A stretch of DNA of 64,000 nt from Pseudoxanthomonas mexicana. GTDB lineage: Bacteria > Pseudomonadota > Gammaproteobacteria > Xanthomonadales > Xanthomonadaceae. The translations under genes and the position numbers were made by a program. Shown here one piece after another: positions 18,035 through 27,239 of the stretch. Under the pieces are notes generated by a model. The model made no database searches and was not told where the DNA came from. It was given only the letters and a program-made list of their open reading frames with translations. The stretch is taken from positions 62,001-126,000 of the forward strand of contig NZ_LSIF01000055.1 in assembly GCF_001556105.1 (NCBI RefSeq), in the 5' to 3' direction. How positions within the stretch are numbered: position 1 is the stretch's first letter; the number at the start of each line of letters is the position of its first letter.

Positions 18035-18877
18035 TCAGCGGCGCATGCCGGTCACACCATCGAGTGCCCGCTGTGCCTTGAAGCCTGCTTTCTCCAGGCG
18101 TTTGGTGACCTCGCCGGGCACGTCACGGCCGCTGGTCAGCTTGTTGGGGCTGCCGGTGTAGTGGAACAGCGTGCCGCCACGGCGCAGCACGCGTGCGAGC
18201 TGGTCGTAGAAGGTCTGCGAATACAGTTCGCCGGCGATGCCGAAGCGCGGTGGATCGTGCAGCAGCGCGTCGATGGACGCGTCCGCCACCTGCGCAATGG
18301 CCTGCGAGACGTCGGCGTGGGTGAGTTGCAGGCGACCGCCGGCTTCGGCGCTGTCCGGATCGGGCGACCACGGATTCAGCGTGCGCAGCCACAGCACGTC
18401 GGCGTTCTTCTCGAACGAGAGGATGCGCGCGGCGCCAGCGTCGAGACAGCACGCGGCGAAATAGCCCAGCCCGCCGCAGGTATCCAGCACGGTCTTCCCG
18501 CGCGGTTCGACCAGCGCGACCTTCCGCTTCGCGTCGTCGAGCGGGGATTCCTTCGACGTCGGCAGCATCTTGATGCCATCGATCTCGAACGTCGGCACGC
18601 CCCATTCGGTCGGCACCAGCTTGATCAGCGATCCGGCATAGCGCGAGACCGGTTCGAAGTCCTCGCCGTCCCACCAGTACAGCGTGCGCTCCTTGAGTTT
18701 TCCGGGATACGGGTACGCCACGTGGTCCCATTCCCAACGATCCGCATGCAGCGATGCCGTGCCCTGCGAACGGCCGAGGTCGAGCGAACCGGTCCACTCG
18801 CCTTCGCCACGGTCACGGGCAGCGAGCAGGGCATGGGCGGAGTCGCGTGTCAGCAAAGGGGCGGTGTAGCGGGGCAT
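18035..18877 (-). CDS. class I SAM-dependent methyltransferase, COG2521-like
   Basis: A 280-residue protein. The SAM-binding motif I is KTVLDTCGGLGYFAACCL near residue 125 and the acidic loop ILSFEKNADV follows. The motif LLHDPPRFGIAGELYSQTFY and the end GGTLFHYTGSPN are characteristic of a family first listed as predicted archaeal methyltransferases (COG2521, from memory). The substrate is unknown. I start at MPRYTAPLL (18877); a longer frame would run into the promoter and coding start of the divergent M14 gene. Confidence 0.8.
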   Translation of the reverse strand: MPRYTAPLLTRDSAHALLAARDRGEGEWTGSLDLGRSQGTASLHADRWEWDHVAYPYPGKLKERTLYWWDGEDFEPVSRYAGSLIKLVPTEWGVPTFEIDGIKMLPTSKESPLDDAKRKVALVEPRGKTVLDTCGGLGYFAACCLDAGAARILSFEKNADVLWLRTLNPWSPDPDSAEAGGRLQLTHADVSQAIAQVADASIDALLHDPPRFGIAGELYSQTFYDQLARVLRRGGTLFHYTGSPNKLTSGRDVPGEVTKRLEKAGFKAQRALDGVTGMRR

Positions 18878-18964
18878 CGGACCGTCTTGCGCAGGAAGCA
18901 GGCGCACATTTTCGCCGCGATGGCGCGTGGAAGACAGTGCGGCAGGCACCACGGGCCCCGCTGG

Positions 18965-18970
18965 TATAGT
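18965..18970 (+). promoter_or_regulatory. candidate -10 element for the M14 carboxypeptidase gene
   Basis: TATAGT stands out in a GC-rich divergent intergenic region, 32 nt upstream of the ATG at 19003. I see no convincing TTGACA-like partner at the usual distance, so this is a weak prediction. Confidence 0.3.
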
Positions 18971-19002
18971 GCGGACCCCTTGATCCGCACGCCGCCATTG
19001 CC

Positions 19003-19929
19003 ATGAATACGCCAGAGCGCTTCCATCCCATCGGTATTCCCGGCCAGCCCTGGGGCGCGTCGGAGAAGGCACAGTGGCGGGCGCAGCAGCGCGTGCAGCG
19101 CCGTTACGTGGACGACGTGCAGGCCACGGTCGATGCCCTGCGCGAGCGGTTCGACGTCGAACAGTATGGCCAGCTCGACTACGGCCCCGGCGAGACCTAT
19201 CCCCTGTATGCCGTACGCAGTCGCGACTGGAACGGTGCGCTGCCGACGATGCTGGTGACCGGCGGCGTGCATGGCTACGAAACCAGCGGCGTGCATGGCG
19301 CGTTGCAGTTCCTCGAACAGCGCGCCGGCGACTACGCGGGCAAGGCCAACCTGCTGGTGGTGCCGTGCGTCAGCCCGTGGGGGTACGAGCGCATCCACCG
19401 CTGGAACGCCGATGCGCTGGACCCGAACCGCTCGTTCCGCGCCGACAGCCCGGCGCAGGAATCCGCGGCGTTGATCGCGCTGGTCGTGCCGCTGAAGGAC
19501 CGCGCGCTGATGCACATCGACCTGCACGAGACTACCGACAGCGACGAGAGCGAGTTCCGCCCGGCGCTGGCGGCGCGCGATGGCAAGCCGTACGAGCCGG
19601 GTGAGATTCCGGACGGCTTCTACCTGGTGGACGACAGCGAGCGCCGGCAGCCGGATTTCCAGCGGGCGGTGATCGCCGCCGTCGCCGCGGTCACGCATAT
19701 CGCGCCGGCCGATGCGCAGGGCGAGATCATCGGCTCGCCGGTCGTCGCCGAAGGCGTGATCGAGTACCCGGTGAAGTCGCTGGGCCTGTGCACCGGCATC
19801 ACCGAGGCGCGCTATACCACCATCACCGAAGTCTATCCGGACAGCCCCAAGGCCACGCCACAGCAGTGCAACGATGCGCAGGTGGCGGCGGTGGTGGCGG
19901 CGATCGACTACGCGCTGACGCACGCTTGA
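19003..19929 (+). CDS. M14-family zinc carboxypeptidase
   Basis: A 308-residue cytosolic-looking protein. Zinc ligands appear as GGVHGYETSGVHGAL (HxxE) at about residue 90 and, some 80 residues later, MHIDLHETTDSD. The substrate-binding Arg/Asn are in LDPNRSFRAD, and the Glu of the active site is likely in GITEARYTTITEV. The sequence resembles the bacterial M14 subgroup related to succinylglutamate desuccinylase and aspartoacylase rather than secreted digestive carboxypeptidases. The natural substrate is unknown. It is divergent from the methyltransferase gene. Confidence 0.85.
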   Translation: MNTPERFHPIGIPGQPWGASEKAQWRAQQRVQRRYVDDVQATVDALRERFDVEQYGQLDYGPGETYPLYAVRSRDWNGALPTMLVTGGVHGYETSGVHGALQFLEQRAGDYAGKANLLVVPCVSPWGYERIHRWNADALDPNRSFRADSPAQESAALIALVVPLKDRALMHIDLHETTDSDESEFRPALAARDGKPYEPGEIPDGFYLVDDSERRQPDFQRAVIAAVAAVTHIAPADAQGEIIGSPVVAEGVIEYPVKSLGLCTGITEARYTTITEVYPDSPKATPQQCNDAQVAAVVAAIDYALTHA

Positions 19930-20026
19930 AGCAGGTCGCGGCAGGCCCTATCCCTGTTCGTGAACACCGGTGGGCGGCTGCGGCGTAAGCTGGGCCGGCG
20001 ACCGTGATCCCCGAGAGGAGACGACC

Positions 20027-20293
20027 ATGGCAACCGGATGGGCCGGCGATGGCGCCGTGCAGGACCAGATCGATGCGACCGTCAAGGACGGCATCGCGCG
20101 TGCACGCCGCGCGTTGCCCACAGGTCCCAGCCTGACCCACTGCGAAGAATGCGAAAAACCCATTCCCGTCGCCCGCCAGCAGGCCGTGCCGGGCGTGCGC
20201 CTGTGCGTGACCTGCCAAGAAGCCGCCGACCAGGAAGAACAGGGCGCCGGCCTGTACAACCGGCGCGGCAGCAAGGACAGCCAGCTGCGCTGA
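20027..20293 (+). CDS. DksA/TraR-family C4 zinc-finger protein (YbiI-like)
   Basis: An 88-residue protein with the zinc finger CEECEKPIPVARQQAVPGVR followed by LCVTCQEAA (four Cys), preceded by the helix DQIDATVKDGIARARRALP. This is the short YbiI-type form of the DksA/TraR family, lacking the long coiled-coil tip of DksA, so an RNA-polymerase role is uncertain. The ATG at 20027 has GAGGAG 6 nt upstream. A terminator follows at 20316. Confidence 0.88.
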   Translation: MATGWAGDGAVQDQIDATVKDGIARARRALPTGPSLTHCEECEKPIPVARQQAVPGVRLCVTCQEAADQEEQGAGLYNRRGSKDSQLR

Positions 20294-20315
20294 CCGGCGC
20301 AGCACAGCAAGCGAG

Positions 20316-20341
20316 AAAAGCCCCGCGTCTGGCGGGCTTTC
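20316..20341 (+). terminator. intrinsic terminator after the DksA-like gene
   Basis: AAAGCCC and GGGCTTT arms enclose a GC-rich loop, just after the stop at 20293. The A/T-flanked symmetry means it can serve both strands, including the convergent gene that ends at 20365. Confidence 0.75.
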
Positions 20342-20364
20342 CGTGCACCGCATGATGTGGATTC

Positions 20365-20820
20365 TCAGCTCGCGCGCTTGAGTACCTGCTTGCGATCGCG
20401 CATCACGTTGTGGCACTCGCGCACGCTCGGCAGCAGCGCCTGGGCCTCGGCACGGGCGGCGGCCGGGGTGTCGTCGTCGCTGATGGTTTCGTTGAAGGCC
20501 TTCAGCAGGCGGTCTTCGGATTCCTCGAGCTCCGCGACGTAGCCGTACGTGGTGTCGCCCAGGGCGGCGCGGACCTTGCCGTAGAACTGCTGCATGCTGC
20601 CGACCATCGTGCCGTGCTCGGCGGGCGTGCCACCGGTAGCGGCGACGGCCGCGCTCAGGCGGGCCACGATGTCCTGCTTGACGCCGGCGATGCGCGTGAA
20701 CAGCGATGCGAGTTCCGCGTCCTTCACCTTGCCGGCGGCTTCGGTGTAGAAGCCGTGGCCGTCGCGCGCGATCTCGATCAGGTCGTTGAGGCTGTGCTGG
20801 ATCTTCTTCTGCGTGTTCAT
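20365..20820 (-). CDS. PA2169-family four-helix-bundle protein (DUF2383)
   Basis: A 151-residue helical protein starting MNTQKKIQHSLNDLIEIARD, with motifs typical of the PA2169/DUF2383 family: DGHGFYTEAA, LASLFTRIAG, and a late RECHNVMRDRKQ. The fold is ferritin-like but metal ligands are not complete enough to predict an enzyme. Relatives are often stress-induced. The start is set by AGGA about 7 nt before the ATG at 20820. Confidence 0.82.
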   Translation of the reverse strand: MNTQKKIQHSLNDLIEIARDGHGFYTEAAGKVKDAELASLFTRIAGVKQDIVARLSAAVAATGGTPAEHGTMVGSMQQFYGKVRAALGDTTYGYVAELEESEDRLLKAFNETISDDDTPAAARAEAQALLPSVRECHNVMRDRKQVLKRAS

Positions 20821-21056
20821 GTCGGTTCCTGGGCGTGGGCGAGGTGAGGCACCTCTCGTGCGGCCACCGTCTCGCATCCGCGATCAACACCGCGTGACCT
20901 TCAAGATGAAGCGTTCACCAAGATGGTGGCAGCGAGAAACGCGTGTAATGCCCGCGTGATGCGATGGTGAGTGCCGTGTCGTCGCGCATGCGATGAAGGC
21001 TAAAGATTCCACCGCCGCGGCCGCTAGCATGAGGTCGAACATGCGGATGAAGGCGG

Positions 21057-21998
21057 GTGTGCGTGCCGCTGCTTGCGAAAATGACCGGTTGGTGGAAGCG
21101 CGGGCCTGCCCGTGAGCCGGCAGTGCGCGTGCCCGTCGCGGCGATCGATGTCGGCCCGGTGGTCCGCATGGCCGGCACAGCCGTTTCGCGCGACTGGAGC
21201 GGACCGCTGTTGCGGATGGCCGGCGTGGACGCCACGACGCGACTGTCGGCCGAGCAAAGCGCCGCGCTGGTCGCGGCGACGAAGCGCGCGCTCGTACGCT
21301 TTGCGGATGATCCGCAGCGGCTGCCTCGCCGTCCGCAGCTGCTGCCGCAGTTGTTGAGCACGCTGAATGACGACGAGGCCTCGAGCCGCGACATCGCCGG
21401 CATCATCGCGCGCGATCCCGCGCTGGCCGCGAACCTGTTGAAGCTGGCCAACAGCGCCTTGTACCGCAGCCAGGCCGCCCCGGTGGACAGCCTGGACCGT
21501 GCCGTGGCGATGGTGGGGGTCGATGGCTTGCGCCACCTGGTCTCGGTGGCGTTGATGCAGCCGGTGATGCGCCTTGACGGGGGCGTCTTCGGCCGTCTGC
21601 CGGATCTGATCTGGGATCACACCCAGCGCACTGCGCTGCTCGCCTCTCAGGCTGCGCGACCCGCAGGTCGCGAGGACGTCTTCGCGGCGCAGTTGCTCTC
21701 CCTGTTGCAGGGATTGGGTGCCATCGTGGTCGTGCAGGTGCTGCGCGACACCTGCGCGCAGGCGGATGCGGGCCTGCCCGATGCCGACGCCATCGCGCGA
21801 TTGCTGCGTCGCTGGTCGCCGCGCTTGGGTCGTGCCGTGGCGCGTGAATGGGCGCTGTCGGATCGCCTGATGCAGGCGTTGGACGACCAGGTGGTCGATG
21901 AGGTTGCCGCGATGAGCGCGCTCGGCCGTTGTTTGGCACTGGCCGCGCCAGCAGCAAGTGTTGCAATGGAGTCCGCGGACGTCGCCGACGCCGCCTGA
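21057..21998 (+). CDS. HDOD-domain signalling protein
   Basis: A 313-residue protein with an HDOD domain. LPQLLSTLNDDEASSRDIAG and IIARDPALAANLLKLANSAL are the classic opening, followed by SLDRAVAMVGVDGLRHLVSV. HDOD proteins resemble HD-GYP domains without the metal-binding HD residues and act as signalling scaffolds, often alongside c-di-GMP enzymes. The N-terminal 75 residues are unassigned. The start is uncertain: GTG at 21057, GTG at 21063 or ATG at 21081 are all possible and none has a strong ribosome-binding site. Confidence 0.82.
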   Translation: MCVPLLAKMTGWWKRGPAREPAVRVPVAAIDVGPVVRMAGTAVSRDWSGPLLRMAGVDATTRLSAEQSAALVAATKRALVRFADDPQRLPRRPQLLPQLLSTLNDDEASSRDIAGIIARDPALAANLLKLANSALYRSQAAPVDSLDRAVAMVGVDGLRHLVSVALMQPVMRLDGGVFGRLPDLIWDHTQRTALLASQAARPAGREDVFAAQLLSLLQGLGAIVVVQVLRDTCAQADAGLPDADAIARLLRRWSPRLGRAVAREWALSDRLMQALDDQVVDEVAAMSALGRCLALAAPAASVAMESADVADAA

Positions 21999-22113
21999 CG
22001 CGCGCGAACGCGATGGCGGTTTGTCTGCCAGTCAGGCAATCGACGTGTGTTTGACGCCGTCCTTATATCCGCTGCGGTATCCCTCTCCTCACTGCGATGA
22101 CGAAGAGCGAGGC

Positions 22114-22710
22114 ATGCCGATGACACTCGAATTGCGTTGCCAGTGCGGGAGCATCCACGGCAGGGTGAATCCGCGTCGCGCCTATGTGCGTGCAACCTGC
22201 TATTGCCGTGATTGCCAGGCGTACGCACGCCATCTGGGTCGCGGTGATGTCATGGATGGCCGTGGCGGCACCGACATCGTCGCAATGAACCCCGATGCCG
22301 TGACCTTTACTGCGGGCGAGGAGCACATCGCCGGGCTGTGCCTGCGCGAGGGCGGCCTGCTGCGTTGGTATGCGGCGTGTTGCCGCACACCATTGGCCAA
22401 CACGCCGCACGATGGGGCCGTCGCCTACGTCGGCATCGTGGCGGCATGTCTTCACGATGCCGCCGATGTGGATGCGGTCTTCGGTCCGCCCGGGAGGATC
22501 GTGCTCAATGCCGAGTCCGCCAGCGGTGATGTACGCGGCACACCGCTGGCCTTGATGGCCGGAGGCTTGCGCATCGCGTGCGGCATCGCGATGGCGAAAC
22601 TGCGCAGGCAGGCACCGTCCCTGTTCTTCGACGACGGTGGACAGCCGCATCGCACGGCGTATCCGCTGAGCCGGCAACAGCGGCAATCCGCGCGGCTCGA
22701 GCCTGCCTGA
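22114..22710 (+). CDS. DUF6151-family protein, GFA/CENP-V-like zinc fold
   Basis: A 198-residue protein with the cysteine layout of Gfa-like zinc proteins: LRCQCGSIHGRV, ATCYCRDCQAYARH and AACCRTPLAN. This matches the DUF6151 family. GFA-like proteins bind structural zinc; glutathione-dependent activity in the family is disputed and is not claimed here. Two in-frame ATGs (22114 and 22120) are close; GAGCGAGG precedes the first. Confidence 0.75.
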   Translation: MPMTLELRCQCGSIHGRVNPRRAYVRATCYCRDCQAYARHLGRGDVMDGRGGTDIVAMNPDAVTFTAGEEHIAGLCLREGGLLRWYAACCRTPLANTPHDGAVAYVGIVAACLHDAADVDAVFGPPGRIVLNAESASGDVRGTPLALMAGGLRIACGIAMAKLRRQAPSLFFDDGGQPHRTAYPLSRQQRQSARLEPA

Positions 22711-22720
22711 TTGGCTCCCT

Positions 22721-24835
22721 TCAGGCGAGCCGGCGATCCGCGTGTGCGGCGAACAGCTGGTCGGCTTCCACGGGCTCGCCCATCAGGTAGCCCTGGTAGA
22801 GGTCGCAGCCGAGGCGGCGCAGATGATGCCGCTGCCCGGGCGTTTCCACGCCCTCCGCGACCACATTCAGGTTGAGCGTTTTTCCCAGGGCGATGATGGA
22901 GGCGACGATCGCGACGTCTTCGTGGTTGGATTCCAGGTCGTGGACGAAGGCGCGGTCGATCTTCAGCTCGGACGCCGGCAACCGCTTCAGGTACAGCAGG
23001 CTGGAATACCCGGTGCCGAAGTCGTCGATGGAGATCCTCACGCCCATCCGGGTCAGCTCGTCGAGGATGTCCAGGCTCGCATCCGCATCGCGCATCGCGG
23101 TGGTTTCAGTGATCTCCAGCGTCAGGCAGGACGGCGGCAGGCCATGCCGCTCAAGCGTGCTGGCCACGGTCTCGATCAGCGACGGGGACGAGAACTGCAG
23201 CGGTGACAGGTTGATCGCGACATTGGCGATGTCATGGCCTGCCTCGCGCCAGGCGCGCATCTGGCGGCACGCTTCGTCGAGCACCCAGTCGCCCAGCGAA
23301 AGGATCACCCCGCTGCGCTCTGCGGCCGGAATGAATGCCCCCGGCGGCAGCAGGCCGAGTTCGGGATGCTGCCAGCGCAACAGGGCCTCGGCGCCCACCA
23401 TCCGGTAGTCCGGGGCGGCGAACTTCGGCTGGTAGTGGAGGACCAGTTCGCCTCGCTCGACGGCGCGGCGCAGCTCGTTCAGCAGCTTGACCTGCTGGTG
23501 GGCGCTGATGTTCATCGATGGCGCGAAGAACGTATAGCCATTCCGGCCGTTGTCCTTGGTGTGGTACATCGCGGCGTCCGCATGCGCCATCAGCTCGCGC
23601 TCGCTGTCGCCATCGGACGGATACAGGGCGATGCCGATGCTGCCGGTGACGTGCAGGTCGACGCCCTGCACCGGCAGCGCGGTTGCGGATACGGTATCGA
23701 CGATACGCTGCGCCACCATGGCGGCGCCTTCGGGTTCGGTGGTGGCGATGATCAGCACGAATTCGTCGCCACCCAGGCGGGCGAGGGTGTCCTGGCTGCG
23801 CAGCAGGCCGCGCACGCGCGCGGCGACGTCCACCAGCAGCGCATCGCCGGCCTGGTGGCCATAGGCGTCGTTGATGCCCTTGAAGCCGTCCAGGTCGAGG
23901 AACATGACCGCGAACTGTTCATGCTTGCGCCTGGCCTTCTCGATCGCCTGTTCGATGCGGTCCTGCAGCAGGATGCGGTTGGGCAGGCGCGTGAGCGGAT
24001 CGTGAAGCGCCGCCTGCACCAGTTCTTCGTTGGCGCGCGCCAGCGAGTTCGCTAGGTGGTGCGTGCGCGCATGCATCTGCCGGTCCAGCACCGAGACGAG
24101 CAGCGCGATGCCCATGATGGCCACGGTCGCCACGACGACCAGGATCGCCAGCCACTGCGTGGGCACGCCACCATCGCGCGCGGCGCCGCACCAGCTGTCG
24201 GCAGGGAATTCGGCCGCCGCCATCCCGGTGTAGTGCATGCCGACGATCGCGAAGCCCATCACCACCGCGGCCAGCACGCGCAGCAGGTGCTTGCGGCGGC
24301 CGCCGCGGCGCAAATGGAAGGCGATCCACAGCGCGGCGCCGGAGGCGGCGACCGCGATGACGATGGAGAGCGTGAACCAGCCCGGGTGGTAGTCGATGCC
24401 GGGCTGCATCTGCAGCGCGGCCATGCCGATGTAGTGCATCAGCGCGATGCCGATGCCCATCAGTACGGCACCCAGCAGCAGGCGCTGCGACGGCAGCTGC
24501 GCCTGCGAGACCAGCCACAGGGCGAACGCCGACGAGCCGAACGCGGCCAGCATCGAGCACAGGGTGAGGCCGATGTCGTAGCCCAGCGGGATCGGCAGGT
24601 GGAACGCCAGCATGCCGACGAAGTGCATCGACCAGATGCCCAGCCCCATCGCGAACGCGCCGCCGGCGAGCCACCAGCGCGCCGCCGTGCCCTGCGTGGT
24701 GGCGACGCGGCCGGCCATGTCGAGGGCGGTGTACGACGCGAGGATGGCGACCAGCAGGGAGAAGAGAACGAGGATCTCGTTGTACGTGCCGGTCATGGGA
24801 TGGTTCGTTGCCCAGGGCATGAGCGTATCGGTCAT
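22721..24835 (-). CDS. MHYT-GGDEF-EAL c-di-GMP enzyme
   Basis: A 704-residue inner-membrane protein. The N-terminal part holds the MHYT sensor with three motif copies (MHFVGMLAF, MHYIGMAAL, MHYTGMAAA) within six to seven helices, proposed to bind copper and sense diatomic gases or redox state. A GGDEF domain follows with ARLGGDEFVLII, then an EAL domain with AEALLRWQHPE, EITETTAM and DDFGTGYSSLLYLKRL. Both catalytic motifs look intact, so it could make and break c-di-GMP. Several ATGs near the N-terminus (24835, 24820, 24796) are possible starts. Confidence 0.92.
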   Translation of the reverse strand: MTDTLMPWATNHPMTGTYNEILVLFSLLVAILASYTALDMAGRVATTQGTAARWWLAGGAFAMGLGIWSMHFVGMLAFHLPIPLGYDIGLTLCSMLAAFGSSAFALWLVSQAQLPSQRLLLGAVLMGIGIALMHYIGMAALQMQPGIDYHPGWFTLSIVIAVAASGAALWIAFHLRRGGRRKHLLRVLAAVVMGFAIVGMHYTGMAAAEFPADSWCGAARDGGVPTQWLAILVVVATVAIMGIALLVSVLDRQMHARTHHLANSLARANEELVQAALHDPLTRLPNRILLQDRIEQAIEKARRKHEQFAVMFLDLDGFKGINDAYGHQAGDALLVDVAARVRGLLRSQDTLARLGGDEFVLIIATTEPEGAAMVAQRIVDTVSATALPVQGVDLHVTGSIGIALYPSDGDSERELMAHADAAMYHTKDNGRNGYTFFAPSMNISAHQQVKLLNELRRAVERGELVLHYQPKFAAPDYRMVGAEALLRWQHPELGLLPPGAFIPAAERSGVILSLGDWVLDEACRQMRAWREAGHDIANVAINLSPLQFSSPSLIETVASTLERHGLPPSCLTLEITETTAMRDADASLDILDELTRMGVRISIDDFGTGYSSLLYLKRLPASELKIDRAFVHDLESNHEDVAIVASIIALGKTLNLNVVAEGVETPGQRHHLRRLGCDLYQGYLMGEPVEADQLFAAHADRRLA

Positions 24836-24997
24836 TACTATCGGCACCGCATCCCGCTTCTTGAATGGCCGGGGCCCGGCGCACGCAGCAGATCGGTCGT
24901 TCCAGCACCTTTGGCACAGTCGGCGGCGGGACCCCGCCGATATCCTTCCAGCACGCCCGCGCGCGATGCGCGCCTGTCCCGCTGTCGGAGAACCCTG

Positions 24998-27121
24998 TTG
25001 AAGAAGACCCTGCTGTCCGCCGCCACTCTGCTGGCCCTCGCCGCCGCCGCCCCGTTGGCGGCCCACGAAGACCACGGCTGCCTGGATGACGGCTGCACGC
25101 TGCAGTCGCTGTTCGCCGAATCCGGTACGGACGGCGCCACTGCCTCAGGCTCGACGATCGCCGCCAAGCGCTTCGGCACCTGGGGTATCGACACGGCCAG
25201 CATGGACCGCCAGGCCAAGCCGGGCTCCGATTTCTTCCGTTACGTCAGCGGCACGTGGGCCGACACCACGCAGATCCCGGCCGAGCGGTCGAGCTACGGC
25301 AACTTCGCGTTGCTGCGCGACCTGTCCGAGCTGCGCGTGCGTGGCGTGGTCGAAGGGTATGCGCTGGGCGACCCCGCCACCGGCGGCGATGCCCCCAAGA
25401 TCGCGGCGTTGTACCGGGGCTTCATGGATGAGCAGGCCATCGATGCGCTCGGCGCCAAGCCGCTGCAGCCGGTGCTCGCGGGCATCCTCGCCGCGAAGGA
25501 CCGGGATGCCGTGGCCACGCTGATGGGCCAGCGCGGTGGCTTCTACGACAGTTTCTTCAACCTCGGCGTCAGCGACGACCAGAAGGATCCCGACCGCTAC
25601 ACGCTGTACCTGAGCCAGGGCGGCCTGGGCCTGGGTGATCGCGAGATGTACCTGCGCGACAACTTCAAGCCGCAGCGCGAGCGCTACGAGGCCTACATCG
25701 CGCAGATACTGCAACTCGCCGGCTGGGCCAGGCCGCAGGAGAACGCCAAGGCGATCCTCGCGCTGGAAACCCGCATCGCCGACGCGCACTGGACGCGCGC
25801 GGAGAGCCGCAACCGCGACAAGACCTACAACCCGCTGGCGATGACGGCGTTCGCCACCACCTCGCCCGGCTTCCCGTGGGCATCGTTCTTCAAGGCGGCC
25901 GGCGTCGATGGCGCGGGCCGTGCGGTGATCCGCCAGGACAGCGCCATGCCGAAGATCGCCGCGATCTTCGCCGAGACCGACGTCGCCACGCTGCAGGCGT
26001 GGCAGGCCTTCCACGCCACCGACAATGCCGCGCCGCTGCTGTCGAAGGACTTTTCGGTGGCGCAGTACGAGTTCCGCGACAAGTTCCTGTCCGGCCAGCC
26101 GCAGCAGCGCGAGCGCTGGAAGCGCGGCGTGGCGTTCGCCGAATCGGCGATGGGCGAAGCGATCGGCCGTGACTACGTGACGCTGTACTTCCCGCCCGAT
26201 GCGAAGGCGAAGATGGACGCGCTGGTCGCCAACGTGAAGGACGCCATGGGGGCGCGACTCGACACGCTCGCCTGGATGAGTCCGGCCACCAAGGCCGAGG
26301 CGCACGCCAAGCTGGCCGGGTTCGGCCTGAAGATCGGCCACCCCGACACGTACCGCGACTACAGCACGCTGGTGGTCAAGAACGGCGACCTGTTCGGCAA
26401 CGCGCAGCGCGCCGCGCAGTTCGAGTGGAACTACCGCCGCGCCCGCATCGGCAAGCCGGTCGACAAGGCCGAGTGGGGCATGACCCCGCAGACGGTGAAC
26501 GCGTACTACAACTCGGTGAAGAACGAGATCGTGTTCCCGGCTGCCATCCTGCAGCCGCCGTTCTTCGATCCCGATGCCGACCCCGCGGTGAACTACGGCG
26601 GCATCGGCGGCGTGATCGGCCACGAGATCATCCATGGCTTCGACGACCAGGGCCGCAAGTCCGACGGCGAGGGCGTGCTGCGCGACTGGTGGACGGCCGA
26701 CGACGCGGCCAAGTTCGAAGTGCAGGCCGCCAAGCTCGGTGCGCAGTACGAGGCCTACACGTTCGCACCGTTGCCAGGCATGCATATCAACGGGCGCGTG
26801 GCGATGGGCGAGAACATCGGCGACCTCGGCGGCCTGACGATCGCGCTGGAGGCCTACCACCGTTCGCTGGCCGGCAAGCCCGCGCCGGTGATCGACGGCT
26901 TCACCGGCGACCAGCGCTTCTTCATGGGCTGGGGCCAGGTCTGGCGCACGCTGTGGCGCGACGACGCGCTGCGCCAGCAGCTCGTCAACGGCACCCATTC
27001 GCCGGGCCACATCCGCGCGTTCGCCCCGTTGCGCAACATGGACGCGTGGTACGACGCGTTCGGCATCAAGCAGGGCGATCCGCTGTACATCGCGCCGCAG
27101 GACCGCGTGCGGATCTGGTGA
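24998..27121 (+). CDS. M13-family zinc metallopeptidase (neprilysin/PepO-like), secreted
   Basis: A 707-residue protein. I start at TTG 24998, which has CGGAG 7 nt upstream and gives a clean signal peptide (MKKTLLSAATLLALAAAAPL). The peptidase has the M13 landmarks NAYYNSVKNEIVFPAAILQ, the zinc site VIGHEIIHGFDDQGR (HExxH), the third ligand in GENIGDLGGL and a late HSPGHIRAF. The N-terminal PePO-type cap is complete. The His-rich stretch right after the signal is unassigned. It probably degrades peptides in the periplasm or outside the cell. Confidence 0.93.
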   Translation: MKKTLLSAATLLALAAAAPLAAHEDHGCLDDGCTLQSLFAESGTDGATASGSTIAAKRFGTWGIDTASMDRQAKPGSDFFRYVSGTWADTTQIPAERSSYGNFALLRDLSELRVRGVVEGYALGDPATGGDAPKIAALYRGFMDEQAIDALGAKPLQPVLAGILAAKDRDAVATLMGQRGGFYDSFFNLGVSDDQKDPDRYTLYLSQGGLGLGDREMYLRDNFKPQRERYEAYIAQILQLAGWARPQENAKAILALETRIADAHWTRAESRNRDKTYNPLAMTAFATTSPGFPWASFFKAAGVDGAGRAVIRQDSAMPKIAAIFAETDVATLQAWQAFHATDNAAPLLSKDFSVAQYEFRDKFLSGQPQQRERWKRGVAFAESAMGEAIGRDYVTLYFPPDAKAKMDALVANVKDAMGARLDTLAWMSPATKAEAHAKLAGFGLKIGHPDTYRDYSTLVVKNGDLFGNAQRAAQFEWNYRRARIGKPVDKAEWGMTPQTVNAYYNSVKNEIVFPAAILQPPFFDPDADPAVNYGGIGGVIGHEIIHGFDDQGRKSDGEGVLRDWWTADDAAKFEVQAAKLGAQYEAYTFAPLPGMHINGRVAMGENIGDLGGLTIALEAYHRSLAGKPAPVIDGFTGDQRFFMGWGQVWRTLWRDDALRQQLVNGTHSPGHIRAFAPLRNMDAWYDAFGIKQGDPLYIAPQDRVRIW

Positions 27122-27239
27122 TCCGCTGACCTGTACCTGCAGGCGTGCGTGCGCGCCTGCAGGATGCGGCGACGGCCGCAGGGTTGCATGGCGATGGCGT
27201 CGCGTCGATGATGCGGGGGTTGTTCCACGCGCGCGCGCC

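Noticed and set aside
24056..24997. N-terminal extension of the M13 peptidase frame by about 310 codons
   Set aside because: The extension overlaps the MHYT gene antisense and has no signal or domain; the TTG at 24998 with its ribosome-binding site gives a proper signal peptide.
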